Program-made: the position numbers and the translations under genes
Shown: piece by piece, positions 1-5,394 of the stretch
How positions within the stretch are numbered: position 1 is the stretch's first letter
Layout of the letters: every line of letters begins with the position of its first letter
The notes under the pieces: generated by a model
The model's database searches: none
Told to the model about the DNA's origin: nothing
The model's input: the letters and a program-made list of their open reading frames with translations, nothing else
Assembly: GCA_002403445.1 (NCBI GenBank)
Contig: DHHU01000080.1
Span: forward strand, 28,773-34,166
Source: Salinisphaeraceae bacterium UBA4764
GTDB taxonomy: Bacteria; Pseudomonadota; Gammaproteobacteria; Nevskiales; Salinisphaeraceae
Length of the DNA: 5,394 bases
Direction: 5' to 3'

Positions 1-44
1 GGCAAAGCCAACGACAGGTTTTTGAATAGCTTGATTGACGGCAT
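1..44 (-). CDS. Possible start of a secreted or membrane protein, cut by the window edge
   Basis: Reading the minus strand past the lipA stop, an ATG appears 14 bases downstream and stays open to the edge. It gives 14 residues, MPSIKLFKNLSLAL. Basic residues (two Lys) followed by a hydrophobic run would fit the beginning of a signal peptide or a first membrane helix. The close spacing would put it in the same transcript as lipA. There is no convincing Shine-Dalgarno sequence ahead of it, and 14 codons are too few to identify a family or even to prove that the gene is real. It could equally be chance sequence downstream of lipA. Confidence 0.3.
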   Translation of the reverse strand, partial: MPSIKLFKNLSLAL

Positions 45-58
45 CAGACGCTGAATCG

Positions 59-1066
59 TTATGCTGATGCTTCCAAGCCAGCGTTGTTCTGGTCAAACAC
101 GCGATCGGCGCGGTAGGACGAGCGCACCAATGGACCGGATACGACCTCCAAAAAGCCACGCGCCAACCCCCACTGCCGGTATTTAGCGAAATCATCCGGC
201 GGCACAAAGCGGTCGATGGGTAGATGGTTGATGGTCGGCCGCAGATATTGGCCGAATGTCACGATATCCACATCGATGGCCGCAAGATCGTCCAGCACCT
301 GAACAATTTCATCCTCGGTTTCGCCCAGGCCAAGCATGACACTGGTCTTGGTTAGCACACTGGGATTATGAGACTTGGCGTGCGCTAGCACATCCAGTGT
401 CTGTCGGTAACCAGCCCGACGGTCGCGGACGATATGCGTGAGTCGTTCGACGGTTTCGACGTTTTGAGCAAACACCTCTAGTCCAGAATCGACCACGTTG
501 TCGACATGTTCATGGTGGCCATTGAAATCCGGTGTGAGTGCTTCCACCCGAGTACTCGGACAGCGTGCCTTCACCGCAGCTACGCAATCGGCGTAGTGTT
601 GCGCGCCACCGTCGGATAGATCATCACGATCGACCGACGTCAACACAACATAGTTCAGATCCATGATCTCGACCGAGTCGGCACAGTGCTCGGGCTCGCC
701 GGAATCCAACCAGCCGTGAGGGTTGCCGGTATCGACCGCACAGAACTTGCAGGCGCGGGTGCAGGTATCGCCCATGATCATGATGGTGGCAGTGCCGTGG
801 CTCCAGCACTCGCCAATATTCGGGCACATCGATTCTTCGCAGACGGTCGCCAGACCGTGCTTGCGGACGTTGGCCTTAACCTCACCGTATTTTTCGCCGC
901 TGGGTAACGGCGCGCGCAGCCAGTCTGGTTTTTTGCCGATGGGTTTGTCACTTGCTCGGGCCGTATTGTTTTTGCGCGCTTTCATACCGTCTTTAATGGC
1001 GCGCGTACCGTTCGGCTTGCTGATTTTTTGTCCCGAAGTTACCGGGATACCCTTGAATTCACTCAT
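59..1066 (-). CDS. lipA: Lipoyl synthase LipA (radical SAM enzyme)
   Basis: LipA inserts two sulfur atoms at C6 and C8 of a protein-bound octanoyl chain, making the lipoyl cofactor of 2-oxoacid dehydrogenases and the glycine cleavage system in the cytoplasm. The 335-residue protein shows both iron-sulfur motifs: C76-x4-C81-x5-C87 for the auxiliary cluster that donates sulfur, and the radical SAM motif C102-x3-C106-x2-C109. The RSSY motif at 315-318 near the C-terminus carries the conserved serine that ligates the auxiliary cluster. Other family signatures are TSVDRDDL (143-150), ALTPDF (176-181), QNVETV (201-206) and MLGLGE (244-249). The first 47 residues are Lys-rich and poorly conserved, as is usual, and make it slightly longer than E. 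coli LipA (321). No clear Shine-Dalgarno precedes the start. The lipid kinase gene lies 64 bases upstream on the same strand. lipB, a common neighbour, is not in the window. Identification is secure. Confidence 0.98.
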   Translation of the reverse strand: MSEFKGIPVTSGQKISKPNGTRAIKDGMKARKNNTARASDKPIGKKPDWLRAPLPSGEKYGEVKANVRKHGLATVCEESMCPNIGECWSHGTATIMIMGDTCTRACKFCAVDTGNPHGWLDSGEPEHCADSVEIMDLNYVVLTSVDRDDLSDGGAQHYADCVAAVKARCPSTRVEALTPDFNGHHEHVDNVVDSGLEVFAQNVETVERLTHIVRDRRAGYRQTLDVLAHAKSHNPSVLTKTSVMLGLGETEDEIVQVLDDLAAIDVDIVTFGQYLRPTINHLPIDRFVPPDDFAKYRQWGLARGFLEVVSGPLVRSSYRADRVFDQNNAGLEASA

Positions 1067-1099
1067 GGCTTAAAAAGTCGATACGACCACTTTGAACTA

Positions 1100-1108
1100 A
1101 TTTTAACA
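1100..1108 (-). promoter_or_regulatory. Candidate extended -10 promoter for lipA
   Basis: On the minus strand the sequence TGTTAAAAT matches the extended -10 form TGnTATAAT at all but one base. Transcription would start near 1093 and leave a leader of roughly 27 bases before the lipA ATG at 1066. No good -35 hexamer sits 17 bases upstream (CCAGGC is there), but extended -10 promoters can do without one. This is a pattern match in an AT-rich gap and is not proof; lipA might instead be read through from the lipid kinase gene. Confidence 0.3.
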
Positions 1109-1128
1109 CCGGGCGCTTTATCGCCTGG
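1109..1128 (-). terminator. Weak hairpin just after the lipid kinase stop
   Basis: An inverted repeat begins 2 bases after the stop codon of the lipid kinase gene. Arms of 7 bases (CCAGGCG and CGCCCGG on the minus strand) flank a 6-base loop. One pair is an A-C mismatch in the minus-strand RNA; in a plus-strand RNA it would be G-U. The bases that follow on the minus strand, TGTTAAAATTAG, are AT-rich but lack a run of T, so this is a poor intrinsic terminator. It may only attenuate transcription or stabilise the mRNA end. Confidence 0.2.
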
Positions 1129-1130
1129 GA

Positions 1131-2054
1131 TCAATTGTACGTCGGACCGGCATCTGCCGATGCCGCTGACTCGGCCAGATGAAAGTAAGCTTCGGGCACC
1201 TTGATCTGGAGCGCGCCTGGGATGATGCGAATGTCAGCCGGTGTCTCGGTCAACAATTCACCGTCGGTGTTGATCGACATCGGCTCGCCTGTATTAACCC
1301 GTAGAGCATCGGCCTTGAGCAGCGACACACCGGTCAATTCATGATCCGGCCCACGCACGATTGCAGGCAGCTTGGCAAGCATAGCCAATGGGGTCTGCGG
1401 CGCCAGACTATAAATATCAAGATTGCCATCATCGGGCATCGCATCGCGGGCTACGGCCAGCCCGCCGCCAAAATAGCGTCCGTTGCCGACCACGAGCTGA
1501 ATGGTATGCACGCTTTTCCTGTGACCGCCCCAGATCAGTTCGGCGTTGAACGGCTCGGTTTGCCTATAGGCTGAGATGACGTTGCCAGCATAGCCGAGCG
1601 GCCCCAGCCAACGCTTGGCAAGAGCTGAGCGATATTTGCTGGCCCGGACGGGCAGCCCTAAGCTCGCCACATTAACAAAATACACATCGTTGCACTGACC
1701 GAGATCAATCGCGTGGGCGCGCCCCTCAACAGCGTTGCGGCAGGCGCCGGCAATATCAGGAGGGATCATGAGTGTCCGCGCCAGATCGTTGGCAGTGCCC
1801 AGCGGCACGATCGCTACGGGCCGCTCTGCTCGCATCAACGCCCCTGCAGCCATGCCAATGGTCCCGTCTCCGCCGCCGACCACGACCATATCCACACTTT
1901 CGGAATGTGCCTTTAGTGCCGCATCGACGTGGGCCGGGCTATCAGCGTCACGCACGATGACGGTTACTCCGTGCTCGCGCAGGGCATCCCGAACCTCTGC
2001 CGCGTTAGCGGCGCCGGTACGCGACCGGCGGTTGATCAGCAGCAGCGCCAGCAT
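1131..2054 (-). CDS. Diacylglycerol-kinase-domain lipid kinase, YegS/BmrU type
   Basis: This family phosphorylates a membrane lipid (diacylglycerol, phosphatidylglycerol or a related lipid) with ATP at the inner face of the membrane. The 307 residues match the usual length; E. coli YegS has 299. The N-terminal catalytic domain begins with a strand, LALLLIN, at 2-8. It carries the nucleotide-binding motif GGGDGT at 60-65 and the second signature PLGTANDLA at 84-92. The C-terminal beta-rich domain has NGRYFGGGLAVA (191-202), PDDGNLD (207-213) and the conserved DGE at 264-266 that contributes to the active site. No transmembrane segment is visible, as expected for a peripheral membrane enzyme. 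The start is supported by the N-terminal strand typical of the family. The first loop reads NRRSRTG where NPxSG is common. The natural substrate cannot be told from sequence. It lies upstream of lipA on the same strand and diverges from the Yip1-like gene. Confidence 0.9.
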   Translation of the reverse strand: MLALLLINRRSRTGAANAAEVRDALREHGVTVIVRDADSPAHVDAALKAHSESVDMVVVGGGDGTIGMAAGALMRAERPVAIVPLGTANDLARTLMIPPDIAGACRNAVEGRAHAIDLGQCNDVYFVNVASLGLPVRASKYRSALAKRWLGPLGYAGNVISAYRQTEPFNAELIWGGHRKSVHTIQLVVGNGRYFGGGLAVARDAMPDDGNLDIYSLAPQTPLAMLAKLPAIVRGPDHELTGVSLLKADALRVNTGEPMSINTDGELLTETPADIRIIPGALQIKVPEAYFHLAESAASADAGPTYN

Positions 2055-2158
2055 AGAGACAATCTTGGAACTCTACGGAGCACATTAATCGAATATCCGT
2101 TCGTCGTCATTGCCAGACCCGGTCAGATAAAGCGAAACTGAGGTGTAATTTAATTTTT
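2055..2158. promoter_or_regulatory. Divergent intergenic region, probable promoters for both gene groups
   Basis: These 104 bases separate the start codons of two genes running in opposite directions, so both promoters must lie here or inside the coding ends. I find no hexamer pair close to the sigma-70 consensus in either direction. For the plus strand, TTGCCA (2110-2115) resembles a -35 box but lacks a -10 box at the right distance, and TTTAAT (2149-2154) resembles a -10 box but would start transcription at the ATG itself. A GAGG at 2140-2143 is 15 bases from the plus-strand ATG, too far for a normal ribosome binding site. The last 15 bases before that ATG are very AT-rich compared with the flanking genes. 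Confidence 0.4.
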
Positions 2159-2734
2159 ATGAACCTGAGTCTTTGGATGATGCAGATTGTCGAGCGTGCC
2201 ATTGGCGCCGCAAAACTTGATGTCGCTACCTACGAGGCAGTTGAGCACGATCGTACGGCGACCGTGCAAGCTGCGGTGGTCATCATCGCCGCCTCGCTAG
2301 CTGCGAGCGTGGGGGTCGCTATCTTTGCCGGGCCGCTGGCGCTTGTTTATATCACCATCACTACCCTGATTGACTGGGTTATGTGGGCTATCGTGCTCTG
2401 GTTCATCGGCACACAGTTCATGCCCGAAGAAAAAACAGAGGCCGATCTTGGGCAATTGCTGCGCACCACCGGTTTCTCAGCTTCGCCGGGCGTTTTGCGC
2501 GTGTTTGTATTCATCCCGTTGATTGGACCGATAATCGCTTTTCTCGCGACACTTTGGATGATCGTAACTATGGTCGTGGCAGTTCGCCAGGCACTCGACT
2601 ACACCAGCACACTGCGCGCAATAGGCGTTTGTACTGCAGGCTGGATCGTTGCCGCACTTATTATCTGGCTGTTTTTTGGTGCATCCGGACTGGGCATGAG
2701 CGCCGGTAGTGCTACGACGGCTGTAGCAACTTGA
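2159..2734 (+). CDS. Yip1-family-like multi-pass inner membrane protein
   Basis: This 191-residue protein has a short amphipathic N-terminus (1-35, including the segment LDVATYEAVEHDRTAT) followed by four or five hydrophobic segments, at roughly 36-56, 59-86, 112-128, 124-146 and 155-176. The loop QLLRTTGFSASPGVLRVF (99-116) and the later VRQALDYTSTLRAI (142-155) resemble the bacterial Yip1 domain pattern, in which an Arg-Thr-x-Gly-Phe-x-x-x-Pro stretch precedes a helix ending in a VRQALD-like motif. The role of bacterial Yip1 proteins is not established, so I assign no function beyond an integral membrane protein. Its stop codon lies 7 bases before the dapF ATG, so the two are almost certainly co-transcribed. 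No proper Shine-Dalgarno precedes the ATG. Two further ATG codons at residues 7 and 8 are possible alternative starts. The family call is by motif memory and is less sure than the membrane topology. Confidence 0.75.
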   Translation: MNLSLWMMQIVERAIGAAKLDVATYEAVEHDRTATVQAAVVIIAASLAASVGVAIFAGPLALVYITITTLIDWVMWAIVLWFIGTQFMPEEKTEADLGQLLRTTGFSASPGVLRVFVFIPLIGPIIAFLATLWMIVTMVVAVRQALDYTSTLRAIGVCTAGWIVAALIIWLFFGASGLGMSAGSATTAVAT

Positions 2735-2741
2735 TGCCTGC

Positions 2742-3596
2742 ATGAGTGCCGGTATGACTCCTTTCGCCAAAATGCACGGGCTTGGCAACGATTTTGTCGT
2801 ATTCGACGCCGTCAGCGAGCCAATCGTTATCGACTCAGCGCGGGCACATCTCATAGCGGACCGACGCCGTGGCATCGGATGTGACCAAATCCTATTGGTT
2901 GAGCCGACCGACCGCCCGGATGCAGATTACGGTTACCGCATTTTCAATGCCGATGGCAGCGAATCTGATCAATGCGGCAATGGCGCGCGCTGTATTGCCC
3001 GCTTCATAGCCGATCGCGGCCTTGGCGGTCCAACCGACCTGGTGCGGCTCGCAACCCGCGATGGCCGGATCAACGTAACCGCACTTGGCAATTATCAATA
3101 CCGCGCTTCCCTGGGCGTGCCAGTGTTCGAACCGGCATCCATTCCACTTGTTGGCTTCAACGCCGCCACCGCCTACCGACTCGATGACATAGCCGGACAC
3201 AAAATTTGCTTCGATGCACTCAGTGTCGGCAACCCTCACGCGATCATCGACGTCGACGACGTCGATAACGCCGATGTGGCGAGCATCGGGCCAGCACTTG
3301 AATCCCATGCGAGCTTTCCCGAACGGGTCAACGTAAGTTTTGTGCAAATCCTGTCGCGGAACCACATTCGGCTTCGCGTATACGAACGCGGCGCCGGTCA
3401 GACGTTCGCCTGCGGCAGCGCGGCCGCAGCCGCAACAATCTCGGGAATCCGGCGCGGCCGAGTCGATGAGCGAGTAACGGTCGACCTACCAGGGGGGGCA
3501 GTTACGGTTGCCTGGTCCGGCGATCGCCAACCGGTTTATCTAAGCGGCCCCGCCAGCCACGTGTTCGATGGCACAATCGATTTAAATTACACATAA
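2742..3596 (+). CDS. dapF: Diaminopimelate epimerase DapF
   Basis: DapF is a cofactor-independent cytoplasmic racemase that converts LL-diaminopimelate to the meso form, the precursor of lysine and the peptidoglycan cross-linking residue. The two catalytic cysteines are visible: C78 in NADGSESDQCGNGARC and C224 in ERGAGQTFACGS. Substrate-binding signatures are HGLGNDF (12-18), SVGNPHA (161-167) and FPERVNV (192-198). The length of 284 residues is close to the E. coli enzyme (274). The start at 2742 gives MSAGMTPFAKMHGLGNDF. The ATG at 2754 (residue 5) gives MTPFAKMHGLGNDF, which fits the usual DapF N-terminus better and has a GAG 7 bases upstream, so the shorter form may be the true one. It follows the Yip1-like gene by 7 bases and precedes the DUF484 gene and xerC, the standard gammaproteobacterial order. 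No damage or missing key residue is seen. Confidence 0.98.
   Translation: MSAGMTPFAKMHGLGNDFVVFDAVSEPIVIDSARAHLIADRRRGIGCDQILLVEPTDRPDADYGYRIFNADGSESDQCGNGARCIARFIADRGLGGPTDLVRLATRDGRINVTALGNYQYRASLGVPVFEPASIPLVGFNAATAYRLDDIAGHKICFDALSVGNPHAIIDVDDVDNADVASIGPALESHASFPERVNVSFVQILSRNHIRLRVYERGAGQTFACGSAAAAATISGIRRGRVDERVTVDLPGGAVTVAWSGDRQPVYLSGPASHVFDGTIDLNYT
3246..3266. repeat. Perfect 21-base palindrome inside dapF
   Basis: Arms ATCGACGTCG and CGACGTCGAT are exact reverse complements around a single central A. The codons here spell Ile-Asp-Val-Asp-Asp-Val-Asp. Because GAC and GTC are reverse complements, as are ATC and GAT, a peptide with this symmetry produces the palindrome when those codons are chosen. 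A coding explanation is therefore sufficient, although the element could form a stable mRNA hairpin or a protein-binding site. Confidence 0.8.
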
Positions 3597-3661
3597 TGTT
3601 TTCATCAAAAGCGCCAGACAGTGCGCTATTCGTCGATCCGGACTCGCCCTAACCGGAGACG

Positions 3662-3688
3662 ATGCAACAGAACATAATCAACCGATGA
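3662..3688 (+). other. Eight-codon mini-ORF whose stop overlaps the DUF484 start
   Basis: Within the 88-base gap between dapF and the DUF484 gene, an ATG at 3662 opens a reading frame MQQNIINR that ends at TGA 3686-3688. This TGA shares bases with the ATG at 3685 (ATGA), the classic geometry for translational coupling. A GGAG at 3655-3658 sits only 3 bases before the mini-ORF ATG and is the best Shine-Dalgarno-like sequence in the gap; the DUF484 start has none of its own. The same GGAG is partly covered by a 5-base inverted repeat (TCCGG 3637-3641 with CCGGA 3653-3657). Whether it is translated is unknown, and chance is a real alternative for so short a frame. Confidence 0.25.
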
Positions 3689-4425
3689 GCCAAGCAGAAG
3701 AAAAATCCTCCGGGCAAACGCCGCAAAAACCAACTGCCGAACCGCTCGAGGAGAGAGAAGTCGCAACTTTTCTCGAGCACAATCCGCGTTTTTTCGAGCG
3801 TTACCCCGACGTTCTGGAGGTTCTGAACATATCGCACAGCAGCGGCTCGGCAACATCACTGATCGAACGGCAGGTGGCCGCACTGCGCGATACCAATCGA
3901 GCGTTGCAAAAACGCTACGATCAACTGGTCAACACAGCCCGCGATAATGAACAACGCGTAGTACAGATCAATCGCGTCGCCCAGGTTTTCATCGGCATGA
4001 CCACCATCGAGACATTTGTTTCAGATTTCAGTGAAGTCGCTCGCCATGAACTCGGCGTTGACTCGGTTTTTGTGGGCCTGGACAACGAGACAGCCGCTTT
4101 GCCGGAAAATATTCATAGATTACCGCCCGAAAGTGAGATCAGCCGAGCATTGACCAATGTCTTTCGCCGCGGCAAACCCATCCTCGGTCCGCTCGATCAT
4201 GCCCAAGTCAATGCCTTGTTCGGCCACAGTTGCGACGACAAGACAAGACCCCAAAGCGCTGCCATGATTCCACTCGGCAAACGCGCCCCCAGTGGTGCGC
4301 TGGTACTGGCCAGCGTTGACCCCGACCATTTCACGCCCAAAATGGGCACACTGTTTCTTGAAATGACGGGTCAACTGGCGACGACGGCGCTGCGACGCCT
4401 GCTGGGCGAACACGGGCCCGCCTGA
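3685..4425 (+). CDS. DUF484 family protein (YigA-type), GAF-like C-terminal domain
   Basis: The 246-residue protein belongs to the DUF484 family encoded between dapF and xerC in many gammaproteobacteria. The N-terminus (1-22) is polar and low in complexity. The family core follows: EVATFLEHNPRFFERYPDVL (25-44), then SHSSGSATSLIERQVAALRDTN (50-71), which matches the PHxxGxAxSLxERQVxxLRxxN pattern. A helical, probably coiled-coil segment at about 57-100 leads into a GAF-like alpha/beta domain at about 105-240. No signal peptide or membrane helix is present, so it should be cytoplasmic. Its biochemical role is not known; GAF-like folds often bind small ligands or mediate dimerisation, but nothing here shows a ligand site. 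It lies 88 bases after dapF and 9 bases before xerC, so it is probably co-transcribed with xerC. No Shine-Dalgarno precedes its start. Confidence 0.93.
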   Translation: MSQAEEKSSGQTPQKPTAEPLEEREVATFLEHNPRFFERYPDVLEVLNISHSSGSATSLIERQVAALRDTNRALQKRYDQLVNTARDNEQRVVQINRVAQVFIGMTTIETFVSDFSEVARHELGVDSVFVGLDNETAALPENIHRLPPESEISRALTNVFRRGKPILGPLDHAQVNALFGHSCDDKTRPQSAAMIPLGKRAPSGALVLASVDPDHFTPKMGTLFLEMTGQLATTALRRLLGEHGPA

Positions 4426-4434
4426 TCCGCCCCA

Positions 4435-5394
4435 ATGCTGGTAGACGCGACGCCTCGGTCTTCCGAATCGCTAATTGAGGCGGTTGATCTGTTTATTGAA
4501 TCGCTAGCTTTCGAACGACGCGCGTCGTCCCACACCTGCGCTGCCTACAGGCGCGACCTCACCGCCACGTCTGAATTTATGGCGAGACGCGGCTACAAGC
4601 GCTGGATCGATGTCAGCACCTCCGACGTTCGCTCATTAGTGGCGCACCGCCATCGTCAAGGTCGGGCACCGGCCGGGATCGCGCGAGTTTTGGCCAGCCT
4701 GCGCAGTTTCTACACTTGGCTGATTCGCCGCGGCCAAGCCAACGACAATCCCGCAGTGGACGTGCGCGCACCCAAATCCGAGCAACGCCTGCCGGAAACA
4801 ATCGACGTTGACGATCTGGCCGCCGCACTGGACCAACCACCGGCCAACGCCATCGAAATCCGCGACCACGCACTCGTCGAACTGTTCTATTCTACCGGTA
4901 TGCGTTTGGCCGAAGCCATTGGGCTCGATCAAAACGACGTCGAATTGCAATCGGGCCAGGCGCGCGTCATCGGCAAAGGCAATCAAGAGCGTCTAGTGCC
5001 CGTTGGCGCACGGGCTTGCACCGCGCTTAGCGCCTGGCTTGAGATTCGCCAAGACTGGTGCGTATCCGATGAGCCGGCGCTTTTTATATCCAATCGCGGC
5101 CGTCGGCTGGCACGCGCCAGCGTAGCGCAGCGCCTGACACGTTGGGCCACGAAACACGGCCTGCCGGTGCATTTGCACCCTCACAAACTTCGTCATTCAT
5201 TCGCCACACACGTACTCGAATCATCCGGCGACCTGCGCGCGGTCCAAAAAATGCTGGGACACGCCCGGATTTCGACCACACAAATCTATACTCACCTAGA
5301 TTTCTCTCGGCTTGCGGCAATTTATGACCAAGCTCATCCGCGCGCCCATGACCCAGCCAATCCAAACGACAATCGAAACACTGAGACAAACGCC
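4435..5394 (+). CDS. xerC: Tyrosine recombinase XerC (3' end beyond the window)
   Basis: XerC acts with XerD at the dif site, under FtsK control, to resolve chromosome dimers before division. The frame is open for 320 codons and reaches the window edge without a stop. Residues 14-105 form the SAM-like core-binding domain and about 115-305 the catalytic domain. All six catalytic positions are visible: R157 (STGMRLAE), K181 (GKGNQERLVPVG), H250 and R253 (HKLRHSFATH), H276 (LGHARIS) and the nucleophile Y285 (QIYTHLDF). These lie 9 or 10 residues later than in E. coli XerC (298 residues). The segment IYDQAHPRA (296-304) is the usual XerC C-terminus, so the protein should end shortly past the window; the visible tail (305-320) is rich in Asn and Asp. 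Placement 9 bases after the DUF484 gene supports XerC over XerD or a phage integrase. No Shine-Dalgarno is obvious, which fits translational coupling. Confidence 0.96.
   Translation, partial: MLVDATPRSSESLIEAVDLFIESLAFERRASSHTCAAYRRDLTATSEFMARRGYKRWIDVSTSDVRSLVAHRHRQGRAPAGIARVLASLRSFYTWLIRRGQANDNPAVDVRAPKSEQRLPETIDVDDLAAALDQPPANAIEIRDHALVELFYSTGMRLAEAIGLDQNDVELQSGQARVIGKGNQERLVPVGARACTALSAWLEIRQDWCVSDEPALFISNRGRRLARASVAQRLTRWATKHGLPVHLHPHKLRHSFATHVLESSGDLRAVQKMLGHARISTTQIYTHLDFSRLAAIYDQAHPRAHDPANPNDNRNTETNA

Noticed and set aside
1..16. Similarity of the left edge to about 4735-4746 in xerC (shared AAGCCAACGACA)
   Set aside because: Only a dozen bases match, in unrelated contexts. This is compatible with chance and shows no repeat structure.
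723..1073. Open frame of 116 codons on the plus strand
   Set aside because: It lies opposite lipA, whose identity is secure. Its translation shows no recognisable motif, so it is an antisense shadow.
1735..2088. Open frame of 117 codons on the plus strand
   Set aside because: It is antisense to the N-terminal part of the lipid kinase gene; its Ala, Arg and Ser rich composition is typical of a shadow frame.
2477..2875. Cys-rich open frame of 132 codons on the minus strand, crossing the membrane protein and dapF
   Set aside because: It spans the junction of two real plus-strand genes. The Cys and polar residues have no ordered spacing and are best explained as reverse reading of hydrophobic and dapF codons.
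3492..3498. Run of seven G in dapF as a possible phase-variation tract
   Set aside because: It encodes Pro-Gly-Gly in frame in an essential-type gene, and seven bases is short for slippage-based switching.
3610..3627. Inverted repeat AGCGC / GCGCT just after dapF as a terminator
   Set aside because: The stem is only 5 pairs with an 8-base loop and no T run follows, so it does not support termination between dapF and the DUF484 gene.
4636..4986. Open frame of 116 codons on the minus strand
   Set aside because: It is antisense to xerC, which is identified by its complete catalytic set.
4435..5394. Tyrosine recombinase as a phage or integron integrase marking a mobile element
   Set aside because: Its position after dapF and DUF484, XerC-like length and spacing of catalytic residues, and lack of attachment sites or cargo point to housekeeping XerC.

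Overview
The window is a stretch of ordinary chromosome from a moderately GC-rich Proteobacterium, most probably a gammaproteobacterium. The main argument is gene order: dapF, a DUF484 (YigA-type) gene and xerC follow each other on the plus strand, which is the arrangement known from E. coli and Pseudomonas. The protein sequences are ordinary housekeeping types. I cannot name a genus from the sequence alone.

Left half, minus strand (read right to left): a diacylglycerol-kinase-domain lipid kinase of the YegS/BmrU type (2054 to 1131), a 64-base gap with a weak hairpin and a candidate extended -10 promoter, then lipoyl synthase lipA (1066 to 59). The first 14 codons of what may be another gene, with a signal-peptide-like start, run off the left edge (44 to 1).

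Centre: 104 bases (2055-2158) separate the two divergent gene groups and probably hold both promoters.

Right half, plus strand: a small multi-pass membrane protein resembling the Yip1 family (2159-2734), diaminopimelate epimerase dapF (2742-3596), an 88-base gap with an 8-codon mini-ORF, the DUF484 gene (3685-4425), and xerC (4435 to the right edge). xerC stays open for 320 codons. All its catalytic residues are visible, but its stop codon lies outside the window.

The plus-strand genes are packed tightly enough (7, 88 and 9 bases between them) to form one operon. It would join an envelope or membrane protein, the enzyme making meso-diaminopimelate for peptidoglycan and lysine, and the recombinase that resolves chromosome dimers at division. 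The minus-strand pair joins lipid phosphorylation with lipoate biosynthesis. I see no mobile element, CRISPR array, tRNA, rRNA or defence system, and no strong case for a new biological system. The observations worth a second look are small: the Yip1-like gene in the position ahead of dapF, the start-stop overlap before the DUF484 gene, a perfect palindrome inside dapF, and the absence of lipB next to lipA.
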